This document shows, piece after piece, positions 8,868 through 17,897 of a DNA stretch of 64,000 nucleotides. Where the stretch lies: positions 179,063 through 243,062 of the forward strand of contig DIYJ01000020.1 in the NCBI GenBank assembly GCA_002428995.1, given 5' to 3'. The notes beneath the pieces are model-generated. The model worked only from the letters and a program-made list of their open reading frames with translations, was not told the origin of the DNA and searched no databases. The translations under genes and the position numbers were made by a program. Position 1 is the stretch's first letter, and every line of letters starts with the position of its first letter. The DNA comes from Flavobacteriales bacterium UBA6057. GTDB lineage: Bacteria; Bacteroidota; Bacteroidia; Flavobacteriales_G; Salibacteraceae.

Positions 8868-9896
8868 TTACAGGAATCTCGGTGACTTGTGTTTCTGTAC
8901 GGGGACGGGCTTCTTGAGTTGCAAGCAGTACTGAAGGAACAACTCGTGGCTACCACTGCTTCCAGTGTTGATCCTCGATGTTGTTACATCATACGCATAA
9001 CCAAAACGGAGTCCTCCGGGGATTATTCCGGGAGACCAGTTAATTCCGCCCAACAGGGCAAAGGCATCGATGTACCTCCAGCTTACACCTCCCCAAAACA
9101 TGTTGTTGTACTCAACATTCATGTTCAAATCCACCTGTGCAGATACAGCATCAGACTTTAAGAATACAGATGGCTGAAGCACAAACAATGGGTTATTAGG
9201 TAGCGGAATATCATATCCTGCCATCAAATAGTAGTGTGCAGCCATCTCGTAGCTAATGTTCCAATCTACTACCTCAGGGTTATTGGCAAATCCACCTCCA
9301 AGGCCTTCTCCACCCTCTTCAAACTTAGTTTGTGTGAGGTGGGTAGCACTCGCTCCAATGTAGAGTCCTTTGCTGGTCTTGTAATAAAGTCCGAAGTCGA
9401 AATCGAAGCCTGACTTCTGAAGACCATTATCTGGAATGCTTGGATCGCCAAAAAACTGATCAACTGCTCTCCAGTTGTTACCAACCGAAAGCTGAAGGAA
9501 TCCAAGAGCAACACCAATTCCCAAAGTACCTGGATCGTTTGCGAAAATGTTCACTGGAAGATGAAGGCTGTAGCTTCCTTTTACGCCCAAATGATGGTTT
9601 TGACCAACACGATCACTAATAATGTTCAATCCAGAACCGCTCTGAACATTTACGAATGGCAGAGTGTATTCACCGTGCACACCAAACAAATAGGATTCCG
9701 GTCTTCCTTCAAAGCCGACCCATTGCTGGCGGCCAAGCATATAGGCACAAATCGCATTGTTCATTCCAGCAAAAGCCGGATTCACAAAAAGACGGTTGTT
9801 CATGTTCTGCGTAAACTGAGGATCTTGCTGAGCAAGAGCCTGATTTACACACAGAAAAGAGAGTCCTAAGATTGCTACGTATCGCGCTAATTCCAT
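8868..9896 (-). CDS. porP: PorP/SprF-family type IX secretion outer-membrane protein
   Basis: A 342-residue outer-membrane protein. It starts with a signal peptide (MELARY, hydrophobic core, NQALAQ cleavage) followed by the family signature QDPQFTQNMNNRLFVNPAFAGMN and GRQQWVGFEGRPESYLFG, then alternating beta-barrel strands. PorP/SprF proteins are partners of the type IX system, several being paired with particular secreted adhesins. Its place directly before gldK matches the porPKLMN operon order known in Porphyromonas, so this copy is likely the core one. The start is set at 9896 because the upstream ATG at 9941 lies beyond a candidate promoter box and would precede the signal peptide with a polar extension. 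Confidence 0.9.
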   Translation of the reverse strand: MELARYVAILGLSFLCVNQALAQQDPQFTQNMNNRLFVNPAFAGMNNAICAYMLGRQQWVGFEGRPESYLFGVHGEYTLPFVNVQSGSGLNIISDRVGQNHHLGVKGSYSLHLPVNIFANDPGTLGIGVALGFLQLSVGNNWRAVDQFFGDPSIPDNGLQKSGFDFDFGLYYKTSKGLYIGASATHLTQTKFEEGGEGLGGGFANNPEVVDWNISYEMAAHYYLMAGYDIPLPNNPLFVLQPSVFLKSDAVSAQVDLNMNVEYNNMFWGGVSWRYIDAFALLGGINWSPGIIPGGLRFGYAYDVTTSRINTGSSGSHELFLQYCLQLKKPVPVQKHKSPRFL

Positions 9897-9928
9897 ATTC
9901 TTTCCGTCAGGGCATTTTAGGGCAGGGG

Positions 9929-9958
9929 CTAAATTAGCCAAATTTCAAAGTGGGTCAA
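9929..9958 (-). promoter_or_regulatory. Candidate promoter of the porP-gldKLMN operon
   Basis: On the minus strand a TTG (9958-9956) is followed after 19 bases by TAATTTAG (9936-9929), one mismatch from the Bacteroidota -7 box TAnnTTTG. Transcription would start about 30 bases before the porP ATG. One mismatch makes this tentative. Confidence 0.4.
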
Positions 9959-10025
9959 TTTTTTTCCACGAACCACTGTTATTTTCAACATCAATAGCCG
10001 CTCAAAAGCGATAAAGGTAAATCTT

Positions 10026-11156
10026 TTACAGCATCTTCTGATATGCTCTCCACCAACGATCTGGAATTTCATCGGTAGTCGCCACCACGTAGTCTTCGTA
10101 GGAGCAAGGCAATAGATGATGCTTCAGGTAGCGGTTCACGTAGTTAGGCGGAATGGGCACTTCCATCCACCAGCGATCCGTTTTCAGGCTCTTATAGAAC
10201 ACAACTTCATATTGATCTCCCTTCAACCAAACACTGTATCGCAAAAAGTTCTCTGCTGGCTGACCGGGCAATTCTTTCACACGATGGATGTAGCCATCGA
10301 GGAAGCACCACAGCATTTGAGCCAATAGTTTCGAGTCAGAAATGGAGCCAATCTCCTGATATTCACTGATTACAAGCGCTCGAAGTTTTTCATTCAACCC
10401 TGTGTAGCGCATCATCTGGCACACCTCTTCAGCGTAAAACCCGTTGGGCTCCTCGGAAGGGACAGAGCGGAAATCTGATGACTTAATCGCCTCTAGAGAT
10501 AGGTGAATAAGCTCACTTGAACGGATCAAAGGCTCAGATGAACTCACATTTCCCCGGATTGAACCTAATCGATGCGCATCGAAGTAGAGCGCCTCAGACA
10601 GTTCTACTTCCTGTGCTGGGGCATAGTAAGTCTGAAAACCGAGGTTGGAATAATTAAAGAGGTAGTTGGGCTGCTCCTTGATGATCTCTCCAATCAGAGC
10701 AGGTTCCTCCTCTACTCCTAAATTGATCTCTTTATCTATAGAGGTAAGACTCACGATCAACTCCACAGCCTTGAAAGCATTGTACACAGATCGCAGAATC
10801 TGCTTACTGCTGGCAATCACCACGGGAATGATCCTTTTCTGAATGCAGAACTGGAAGACTTCTGTCAGTCCAGCCTCTGTATCTCCCAGAGTGGCTCCGT
10901 TTTTAAACGTGCCCAGGATAGCAGCCCCTGAAGTCAACTCGGCCGAGAGGTGCAACTCTGATAGCTTTTGGAAAAACATGCTAGACTCGTCAGTATTCTC
11001 CTTCCCCGACCATCGCTGGTCGTTGACTCGAAACATGACCACCTTCAGTCCTTCAAGGTCTTCAACAGAGGATGGGGTAACAAGTACTCCCGCTATGGCA
11101 GAGAGCTTTGCATCAAAAGCTTCCGGCACATCGAAATACTGAACGATGTCATTCAT
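10026..11156 (-). CDS. Ureohydrolase-fold (arginase/formimidoylglutamase-like) protein, probably non-catalytic
   Basis: A 376-residue protein resembling the arginase-family proteins that Bacteroidota genomes carry near topA, often labelled formimidoylglutamase. The fold order is visible: IIPVVIASSKQ (where active enzymes have a GGDHS-like segment), SLTSIDKEINLG (where they have the D-x-H-x-D metal motif), and the family segment FDAHRLGSIRGN followed by NGFYAEEVCQMMRYTG. The manganese ligands of true ureohydrolases (His, and paired Asp in DAHxD and SxDxDxxDP) are not recognisable. It is likely a structural or regulatory relative and not an active arginase. It starts 3 bases after topA ends, so it is co-transcribed with topA. 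The true function is unknown. Confidence 0.7.
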   Translation of the reverse strand: MNDIVQYFDVPEAFDAKLSAIAGVLVTPSSVEDLEGLKVVMFRVNDQRWSGKENTDESSMFFQKLSELHLSAELTSGAAILGTFKNGATLGDTEAGLTEVFQFCIQKRIIPVVIASSKQILRSVYNAFKAVELIVSLTSIDKEINLGVEEEPALIGEIIKEQPNYLFNYSNLGFQTYYAPAQEVELSEALYFDAHRLGSIRGNVSSSEPLIRSSELIHLSLEAIKSSDFRSVPSEEPNGFYAEEVCQMMRYTGLNEKLRALVISEYQEIGSISDSKLLAQMLWCFLDGYIHRVKELPGQPAENFLRYSVWLKGDQYEVVFYKSLKTDRWWMEVPIPPNYVNRYLKHHLLPCSYEDYVVATTDEIPDRWWRAYQKML

Positions 11157-11159
11157 GCA

Positions 11160-13457
11160 TCAACGCTTCTTTGATTTCCTGGCTTTTTTGGGAGGTGCAT
11201 TTTTCGCGATCTCCAGGCATTCTTCGAGGGTGAGATCCTCCGCCTTTTTATCCTTTGGAATCTTGTGGTTGTCTTTTCCGATTTTGATGTAGGGACCATA
11301 GCGTCCTTCCAACACCGTCACAGGCGGATCATGCTCAAACTTATGGATGATGGCTTTTGCATCCTTCTCTCGTTTCGCTTTGATGATCTCGATGGCTTCG
11401 TTGATCTCTACCTCTAATGGATCGGTTTCACCCAAGTTGTAGAACGCTCCCTTGTGTCGAAGGAAAGGACCGAAGCGACCGATCGATGCGACCACATCCT
11501 CATCTTCAAACTGACCCACAGGCCTTGGAAGCTTGAAAAGCTCCAGCGCTTCGTCTAATTGAATACTCTGAATACTCTGACCCGCTCTCAATTTGGCAAA
11601 CTGAGGTTTCTCTTCATCTGAGACCTCACCAATCTGAACCATAGGACCGTAACGACCAATTCGTGCAAACACAGGCTTACCGCTTTTCGGATCTTCTCCG
11701 AGCAGTCTCTCCCCTGTTGCCCGTTCGCTGTTTTCAAGCGTCTCTTCTACATCATTATGGAAGGGATCATAGAACTTGTGGAGCATCTTGGTCCACTCCA
11801 GCTCACCGCGAGCAATGGTATCAAACTCCTCTTCCACATTGGCTGTGAAATGATAGTCCATGATCTTTTCGAAGTGATCCTTCAAAAAGTCATTCACCAC
11901 GATTCCTATGTCTGTAGGGAAAAGCTTGTTGCGTTCCGCTCCCGTGTTTTCCTTTTTCTTTTCAGAAGAAAGGTCCTGATCGATCAGTGTGAACACTTCG
12001 TATTCACGCTCGTGCCCTTCGCGATCTTCCTTGACCACGTAACCACGCTTCTGAACCGTGCTGATGGTAGGTGCATAAGTAGATGGTCGTCCAATCCCTA
12101 ATTCTTCCAACTTCTTCACCAAACTAGCTTCTGTGTAGCGTGGGGGATGATTGGTGAAACGTTGAGTGGCTTCAATCTTTTCGCGGGTCAATACTTCGTT
12201 TTCAGAAACATTGGGAAGATTCGATTGATTGTCATCTTCACTTTCGTCATCGCTGCCTTCCAGATATACCGCGAGGAAACCATCGAAGGTGATGATCTCA
12301 CCCTTGGACTCAAACAGCTCTTCGCGGCCGCTGGTTTCGATGCGGATGGTAGTACGCAACAATTTAGCATCACTCATTTGCGAAGCGATGGCTCGCTTCC
12401 AGATCAGATCATAAAGCTTTTGCTCCTGACTGTCGGAAGAAACCTCCGTTCTTTCAAAATAAGTAGGGCGAATCGCTTCGTGCGCTTCCTGAGCGTTTGA
12501 AGACTTCGTGGTGTATTTACGAGGATTTACATACTCGTCACCATATTGCTGGAGAATGGCCTTCTGCGCACCTTCAATCGCTGTGTTGCTCAAATTCACA
12601 GAATCCGTTCTCATGTAGGTGATCTTACCCGCTTCGTAAAGCCCTTGTGCCAATCGCATGGTTTGATTCACCGAGTAGCCTAGCTTCCGGCTGGCTTCCT
12701 GCTGGAGGGTAGATGTGGTAAATGGAGCTGCCGGACTTCGTTTGCCGGGCTTCTTCTCTACTTTCTTTATTTTAAAGGTGGCTGTTTTGCAGTGTTCGAG
12801 AAATTCTTCCACTTCCTCTGCGGACTTCAGCCGCTTATTAAGGTCAGCCGTGAACTTTTTATCCTGTGACTGGAAGGTCGCCCTTACCTTATAATAGGTC
12901 TCACCTGTAAAGGCGTCAATTTCTTTTTCCCGCTCCACAATCAACCGAACCGTGACACTTTGCACACGTCCCGCTGAAAGCGATGGCTTCACCTTCTTCC
13001 AGAGAACGGGGCTGAGCTCAAAACCAACAATGCGATCAAGCACTCTTCGAGCTTGTTGCGCATTCACCAAATCGCGATTGAGCTTCCGAGGATTTTCAAT
13101 AGCCCTCAATATGGCTGGCTTCGTGATTTCGTGAAAAACAATTCGCTTCGTCTTGTCTTCCTTCAGTTCGAGCGCTTCCAATAAGTGCCAGCTGATGGCC
13201 TCTCCTTCGCGGTCCTCATCCGTTGCGAGCCAGACCATATCGGCCTTTTTACTCAGCGACTTCAATTCCGTCAGAAGCTTTTTCTTATCCGTGAGTATCT
13301 GGTAATCAGGCTCAAAGTCTTTTTCAAGGTTCACTGACAGACCCTTGGTAGGAAGGTCTCTCACATGTCCATAGCTGGACCGGACAACGTAGTCCTTTCC
13401 GAGGTAACCTTCAATGGTTTTGGCCTTAGCCGGTGACTCAACAATTACAAGATTCAT
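11160..13457 (-). CDS. topA: DNA topoisomerase I (type IA)
   Basis: A 765-residue enzyme that relaxes negative supercoils. The Toprim domain has VIVESPAKAKTIEGYLG at the start and ATDEDREGEAISWHL (residues 78-92). The catalytic tyrosine is Tyr281 in GKITYMRTDSVNLS, and the SAGRVQSVTVRLI motif is present. Instead of the zinc ribbons of enterobacteria the C-terminus has repeated GRYGPMVQIG, GRFGPFLRHKG and GRYGPYIKIGK modules and a lysine-rich tail (PPKKARKSKKR) able to bind DNA. The start at 13457 begins exactly at the conserved MNLVIVESP; an ATG at 13520 would add 21 residues with no family counterpart. Confidence 0.96.
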   Translation of the reverse strand: MNLVIVESPAKAKTIEGYLGKDYVVRSSYGHVRDLPTKGLSVNLEKDFEPDYQILTDKKKLLTELKSLSKKADMVWLATDEDREGEAISWHLLEALELKEDKTKRIVFHEITKPAILRAIENPRKLNRDLVNAQQARRVLDRIVGFELSPVLWKKVKPSLSAGRVQSVTVRLIVEREKEIDAFTGETYYKVRATFQSQDKKFTADLNKRLKSAEEVEEFLEHCKTATFKIKKVEKKPGKRSPAAPFTTSTLQQEASRKLGYSVNQTMRLAQGLYEAGKITYMRTDSVNLSNTAIEGAQKAILQQYGDEYVNPRKYTTKSSNAQEAHEAIRPTYFERTEVSSDSQEQKLYDLIWKRAIASQMSDAKLLRTTIRIETSGREELFESKGEIITFDGFLAVYLEGSDDESEDDNQSNLPNVSENEVLTREKIEATQRFTNHPPRYTEASLVKKLEELGIGRPSTYAPTISTVQKRGYVVKEDREGHEREYEVFTLIDQDLSSEKKKENTGAERNKLFPTDIGIVVNDFLKDHFEKIMDYHFTANVEEEFDTIARGELEWTKMLHKFYDPFHNDVEETLENSERATGERLLGEDPKSGKPVFARIGRYGPMVQIGEVSDEEKPQFAKLRAGQSIQSIQLDEALELFKLPRPVGQFEDEDVVASIGRFGPFLRHKGAFYNLGETDPLEVEINEAIEIIKAKREKDAKAIIHKFEHDPPVTVLEGRYGPYIKIGKDNHKIPKDKKAEDLTLEECLEIAKNAPPKKARKSKKR

Positions 13458-13567
13458 AGAAAAACAGCGCCTTGGTGAATGCAAATAAAACGGAAAATAA
13501 GTTGGAGTTGTTCCCGACAAGGGATTACCACATTGTTAAGAGCACCTAAGAAACACACCTGACATAA

Positions 13568-13595
13568 TTGCAGTTGAGCTGTTCTTGTACCTTTG
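13568..13595 (+). promoter_or_regulatory. Promoter of the miaB operon (Bacteroidota type)
   Basis: TTG at 13568-13570, a 17-base spacer, then TACCTTTG at 13588-13595, a perfect TAnnTTTG -7 box. Transcription would start near 13601, which excludes the in-frame TTG at 13593 as the miaB start and supports the ATG at 13617. Confidence 0.65.
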
Positions 13596-13616
13596 CTACC
13601 CTCAAAAAATGAGCGC

Positions 13617-15044
13617 ATGCAGGATCAAACGATAGAAGAAGAAAGACAAGGTGAAGCCACAATGGTGGAGCATGCTTCAGAACATCTGAATGGCAAAAAA
13701 CTCTACCTCGAGAGCTATGGCTGTCAGATGAATTTTTCAGACAGCGAGATTGTCGCCTCCATTATGGGCGGAGCTGGCTACGAAACCACACGCAATATCG
13801 ATGAGGCGGATGTCGTGCTATTGAATACATGCGCGATCAGGGACAATGCAGAACAGCGTGTCCGCAATCGATTGACTCAATTCCAGCATCAAAAGGAAAA
13901 CAATCCTGATAAGGTGATCGGAATTCTGGGTTGCATGGCTGAGCGATTGAAGTCTCAGCTATTGGAAGAGGAGAAGTTGGTAGACCTGGTTGCAGGACCA
14001 GATGCTTACCGCGACCTCCCCAATCTGGTCACGGAAGTAGAAAGCGGACAGAAAGCTGTAAATGTGCTTTTGTCCCGTGAAGAGACATATGCAGATATCT
14101 CCCCGGTTCGACTCGATTCGAATGGAGTGAGCGCATTCATCTCGATCATGCGCGGCTGTGATAACATGTGCAGCTTCTGTGTGGTTCCATTCACCAGAGG
14201 ACGCGAGCGAAGCCGCTCAGCCGAGACGATTGTTCAAGAGGCCCAGGATTTGGTGAATAAAGGTTATCGCGAAGTGACGCTGCTCGGCCAGAACGTGGAT
14301 AGTTATCGCTGGAACATTAACCGAAAAGGCGAGCCGACTGATGAAACCAAGGAGACGGTGAACTTTGCCCAATTACTGGAAAAGGTGGCATTGGTGGATC
14401 CGCGCCTGCGCATTCGCTTCTCCACTTCACACCCAAAGGACATGACCGATGAGGTCCTCGAGGTGATGGCGCGCTACGAGAACATTTGCGAATACATCCA
14501 CTTGCCAGTCCAGTCTGGTAACAGCGATGTGCTGGAACGAATGAATCGAGGTTATTCCCGTGAATGGTACCTCAATCGCATCGCTTCCATCCGCAAGCAC
14601 ATGCCGGAAGCTGGCATCTCAACTGATGTGATCTCAGGCTTTTGCCAAGAAACGGAGGCTGAACACAAAGACACGCTGAGCCTGATGCAGGAAGTGAAGT
14701 TCGATTTTGCCTACATGTTTTACTATTCTGAGCGACCCAAAACCCTGGCCGCCCGAAAATTTGAAGACAGTGTGCCGCTCGAAGAGAAAAAGCGCAGACT
14801 GAGTGAGATCATCGAACTCCAGCAGCAGCATTCGCTGGAAAGCAACAAAAGATCGGTCGGCAAGACATTTAAAGTGTTGGTGGAGGGAAACTCAAAGCGA
14901 TCAGATGAGCATCAGTGTGGAAGAAACAGTCAGAACGTAATGGCTGTGTTTCCTAAGCTGAACCACGTTCCGGGTGACTATGTCAACGTGCGAATCAACG
15001 ACTGCACCGCAGCTACACTCATAGGAGAAATAGTAGAAGACTAG
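13617..15044 (+). CDS. miaB: tRNA-2-methylthio-N6-dimethylallyladenosine synthase
   Basis: A 475-residue radical-SAM methylthiotransferase that converts i6A37 to ms2i6A37 in tRNAs reading U-initial codons. The N-terminal domain has the three cysteines for the second iron-sulfur cluster (Cys36 in YGCQMNFSDSE, Cys72 in NTCAIRDNAEQR, Cys106 in GCMAERL). The radical-SAM triad is C181DNMCSFC188, followed by VPFTRGRERSRS. A C-terminal TRAM-like segment (TFKVLVEGNSKRS) is present. The start is fixed by the promoter at 13568-13595. The next gene begins at the base after the stop, so the operon continues. Confidence 0.95.
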   Translation: MQDQTIEEERQGEATMVEHASEHLNGKKLYLESYGCQMNFSDSEIVASIMGGAGYETTRNIDEADVVLLNTCAIRDNAEQRVRNRLTQFQHQKENNPDKVIGILGCMAERLKSQLLEEEKLVDLVAGPDAYRDLPNLVTEVESGQKAVNVLLSREETYADISPVRLDSNGVSAFISIMRGCDNMCSFCVVPFTRGRERSRSAETIVQEAQDLVNKGYREVTLLGQNVDSYRWNINRKGEPTDETKETVNFAQLLEKVALVDPRLRIRFSTSHPKDMTDEVLEVMARYENICEYIHLPVQSGNSDVLERMNRGYSREWYLNRIASIRKHMPEAGISTDVISGFCQETEAEHKDTLSLMQEVKFDFAYMFYYSERPKTLAARKFEDSVPLEEKKRRLSEIIELQQQHSLESNKRSVGKTFKVLVEGNSKRSDEHQCGRNSQNVMAVFPKLNHVPGDYVNVRINDCTAATLIGEIVED

Positions 15045-16259
15045 ATGAACGTACAACAAGCCAAGCAACGCTTTGGGATCATCGGTATTTCTGATGCGCT
15101 GGATCGAGCCATCGAAACAGCATTGCAGGTAGCCCCTACCGATCTTTCTGTTTTGATTACGGGAGAGAGCGGTACCGGTAAAGAGGCGATGCCTCAGATC
15201 ATCCACCACAACAGTGCGCGCAAGCACAACAACTACATCGCAGTGAACTGCGGTGCGATTCCCGAGGGAACGATCGACTCTGAACTTTTTGGACACGAAA
15301 AGGGCTCCTTCACCGGAGCGCACGAAACGCGAAAGGGATATTTCGAAGTAGCAGATGGAGGAACCATATTCCTGGATGAAGTCGCGGAGCTTCCGGTCAG
15401 CACACAGGTGAGACTACTCCGTGTGTTGGAAACCGGAGAGTTCCTGAAAGTGGGGTCGAGCAAAACTCAGAAAACGGATGTTCGCATTGCGGCAGCCACC
15501 AACGTGAACATTCCGGATGCGATCTCAAAAGGTAAATTCCGGGAAGACCTTTATTACAGGTTGAATACGGTGCCCATTCAGATTCCGGCACTACGTGAGC
15601 GCAAATCAGACATTCACCTTCTCTTCCGAAAATTCGCCTCTGACTTTGGAGAGAAGTATCGGATGCCTCCGGTCCGTCTTTCTGAAGATGCGGTCATGCT
15701 GCTGGAGAATTACCGCTGGCCGGGAAACATTCGTCAGCTGAAAAACATTGCAGAGCAGATTTCGGTCATTGAAAGCGAGCGCCTGGTGACACCGGAAACG
15801 CTGGTTCGTTATCTGCCAAACATTCAGGAAACCAAACTACCTACTGTATATAATGGTGCCTCTGCCTCTGAGATGAACGAGCGGGAGATACTATATAAGG
15901 TGTTGTTTGACCTGAAAAATGATGTCACCGACCTGAAGAAGCTCGTGATGAGCCTCATGCAAGGTGGCATGAGCGATGCTGACCTTACCACAGTTCAGCG
16001 ACTCTATCCTCAGTTGACTACTGGCGAACGGGAAGAGCTCGATTATGAAATTCATCACCCGCCACGAACCGAGACCTACAGCGAACCGATCCACGAACCA
16101 CAAATCGTGGAAGAATCTTTGTCTATAGAGGAGAAAGAAAAAGAGCTGATAGAGAAGGCTTTAGAGAAACACAAGGGGCGTAGAAAAAATGCGGCAAGGG
16201 AATTGGGGATATCCGAGCGGACACTCTACCGCAAAATCAAGGAATATGACCTTACCTAG
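15045..16259 (+). CDS. Sigma-54-dependent transcriptional activator without sensor domain
   Basis: A 404-residue bacterial enhancer-binding protein. It begins directly with the AAA+ domain, with no receiver, PAS or GAF domain ahead. Walker A is GESGTGKE (residues 40-47), the sigma-54 contact loop is GSFTGA (87-92, one change from GAFTGA), Walker B is GGTIFLDEV, and the sensor-II region reads YRWPGNIRQLKN. A Glu-rich linker leads to a C-terminal Fis-type helix-turn-helix (RRKNAARELGISERTLYRKI). Normally the conserved lysine of Walker A is followed by a valine-led helix; here it is EAMPQIIHH. It abuts miaB and overlaps lptE by 14 bases. Its targets are not evident; no clear -24/-12 promoter is visible nearby. 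Confidence 0.9.
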   Translation: MNVQQAKQRFGIIGISDALDRAIETALQVAPTDLSVLITGESGTGKEAMPQIIHHNSARKHNNYIAVNCGAIPEGTIDSELFGHEKGSFTGAHETRKGYFEVADGGTIFLDEVAELPVSTQVRLLRVLETGEFLKVGSSKTQKTDVRIAAATNVNIPDAISKGKFREDLYYRLNTVPIQIPALRERKSDIHLLFRKFASDFGEKYRMPPVRLSEDAVMLLENYRWPGNIRQLKNIAEQISVIESERLVTPETLVRYLPNIQETKLPTVYNGASASEMNEREILYKVLFDLKNDVTDLKKLVMSLMQGGMSDADLTTVQRLYPQLTTGEREELDYEIHHPPRTETYSEPIHEPQIVEESLSIEEKEKELIEKALEKHKGRRKNAARELGISERTLYRKIKEYDLT

Positions 16260-16761
16260 AATTCTCAGCCTTTTAAGCTTAAGCGCCTTACTGGTGCTTG
16301 GTGGTTGCTCTTTGCCAAAGTACTCTTTCACAGGAGCGGCTGTTCCGGAGAACGTTCAAACCATTTCCATAGCTACCTTCCCCAACTATGCTTCGCTGGC
16401 ACCACCAACGCTGAGCCAATCATTTACGGAAGCCTTGAAGGACATCTTCATTCGCCAGACCCGTCTGACACTGGTGGGAAGCAATGGCGATGTTCAGCTG
16501 GATGGCCAGATTACGGATTACAGATTCTCTGACGAAGCAATCTCGGGCTCAGAACAGGCCACGTTGAACCGATTGACCATTACTGTGAAGGTGAGCTATG
16601 AAGACACCAAGAATCCTGAAAACAGCTACGACCAGACGTTCACAAACTTCGCCCAGTTCGACAGCGGGGTAAATCCTTCCGATGTTCAGGAAGCTTTGAT
16701 CACAGAGATCAACGAAAAATTGGTGCAGGATATCTTCAACCGAACCCTGGGAAACTGGTAA
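16246..16761 (+). CDS. lptE: LptE-like LPS-assembly lipoprotein
   Basis: A 171-residue outer-membrane lipoprotein. It has a signal with lipobox LVLGGC, then YSFTGAAVPENVQTISIATFPNYASLAPPTLSQSFTEALKDIF and a body typical of Bacteroidota LptE proteins, which plug the LptD barrel to place lipopolysaccharide in the outer leaflet. The start at 16246 is chosen for its lipoprotein signal; it overlaps the activator gene by 14 bases. An earlier ATG (16189) would lie deep in that gene and precede the signal with a polar stretch. The location between a sigma-54 activator and secG is a recurring Bacteroidota arrangement. Confidence 0.88.
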   Translation: MTLPRILSLLSLSALLVLGGCSLPKYSFTGAAVPENVQTISIATFPNYASLAPPTLSQSFTEALKDIFIRQTRLTLVGSNGDVQLDGQITDYRFSDEAISGSEQATLNRLTITVKVSYEDTKNPENSYDQTFTNFAQFDSGVNPSDVQEALITEINEKLVQDIFNRTLGNW

Positions 16762-16763
16762 AC

Positions 16764-17897
16764 ATGGAAGGCAACAAAGGCGACAGATCGATTCGGGAAC
16801 TGCTAGCGCTGGACAACATTGCGCTGAACCAGATGGTGGCTGAATACCCGTTTTCTGAAACACTACATGCACTGCTCGCCAAGAAGAATCATCAACAAAG
16901 TGCATTAGGCTTTGAGGAGTCTTTGAAGGCAGCTGCCATACGCGCACAGAGTCGTTCACAGCTACAGAAGTTTGTATACAGCGAGGAAGCACCTGAAGAA
17001 GAAATTGTAGAAGCGCTTGAAAAAGAGCCGGAGTTGCTTAAAGCATCTGAAGAAGAGACAACACAGGAACCAGTGGATGAACTGGATCGATTGTTCTTGA
17101 GCGAGGCCATCGCTGCGGGTGCTGGTGTAGGTTTAATCGAGACTCCCGTTGAGGAAGAGTCTTCGGAGGAGGAGGATGAAGAGGAGGATGAAGAAGATGA
17201 CTTTGACAAGGTGGAAGCGAACTTCCCGGAGTCATCACTTAATCCTGAAGAGCTGGATGCTGACGACCTTTCTATACCGGATGCAACAGCGACCGTCAAA
17301 CCATCGGATGCTAAGCCTTTGCAGGAAACGCTGGAGAACGATACCGAAGAGGTAGTAGCCGAAGAAAATACCGTTGAGCCTTCTTCAGAAGAAGTGGAAG
17401 AACTGGAAGTACCCAAGGAAACCACCGAAGAAGCCCCGGAGCGTACAAGCGGGAGCTTCACCGACTGGCTCAGTGATTTGAGTGGTGAGTCCTCCGAAAC
17501 AGAAACAGGAGCAAAAGAGGTCATTGAGGAGTCAGAAGCACCTCAGGTAGAGACCTCCGGCACTGTCACTGAACAAGTACTGACCAGTGAGATTGCTCGA
17601 ATGTCAAGCGAACAGGAAACAAGATCCACCACTGACATTATCGCCAACTTCCTGGACAACGAGGAGAAGATTGTTCCCAAGCGTGCAGAGTTTTTCTCTG
17701 CCTCCAAACAGGCCAAACTGAGCTTGAAGGATAAGGACGATATTGTTTCAGAAACCCTGGCGAAAGTGTACGAGCAACAGGGCGAATACAACAAGGCGCT
17801 CGCGACTTACGAAAAACTGGGCTTGCTGTATCCTGAAAAAAGCAGTTATTTTGCGGCCCTCTTTGAGGAAGTGAAGAAGAAAAAACAAAAACAATGA
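16764..17897 (+). CDS. Acidic protein with C-terminal tetratricopeptide-like repeat
   Basis: A 377-residue protein of unknown role. The first 75 residues are helical and conserved-looking (IRELLALDNIALNQMVAEYPFSETLHALLAKKN). Then comes a long, very acidic low-complexity middle with runs of Glu and Asp (about residues 75-280). The C-terminus has a single TPR-like hairpin (ETLAKVYEQQGEYNKALATYEKLGLLYPEKSSYFAALFEEV) and a lysine tail. No signal peptide or membrane segment is visible, so it is probably cytoplasmic. It lies 2 bases after lptE and overlaps secG as ATGA, which suggests a link to envelope export, but this is inference. Confidence 0.8.
   Translation: MEGNKGDRSIRELLALDNIALNQMVAEYPFSETLHALLAKKNHQQSALGFEESLKAAAIRAQSRSQLQKFVYSEEAPEEEIVEALEKEPELLKASEEETTQEPVDELDRLFLSEAIAAGAGVGLIETPVEEESSEEEDEEEDEEDDFDKVEANFPESSLNPEELDADDLSIPDATATVKPSDAKPLQETLENDTEEVVAEENTVEPSSEEVEELEVPKETTEEAPERTSGSFTDWLSDLSGESSETETGAKEVIEESEAPQVETSGTVTEQVLTSEIARMSSEQETRSTTDIIANFLDNEEKIVPKRAEFFSASKQAKLSLKDKDDIVSETLAKVYEQQGEYNKALATYEKLGLLYPEKSSYFAALFEEVKKKKQKQ

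Noticed and set aside
13593..13616. TTG at 13593 as the miaB start.
   Set aside because: It is inside the TACCTTTG promoter box; the ATG at 13617 lies downstream of the expected transcript start.
16892..17524. Serine-rich 210-codon frame on the minus strand.
   Set aside because: It is the antisense of the Glu/Asp-rich region of the plus-strand TPR-like protein; the Ser runs are the complement of GAA/GAG/GAT codons.
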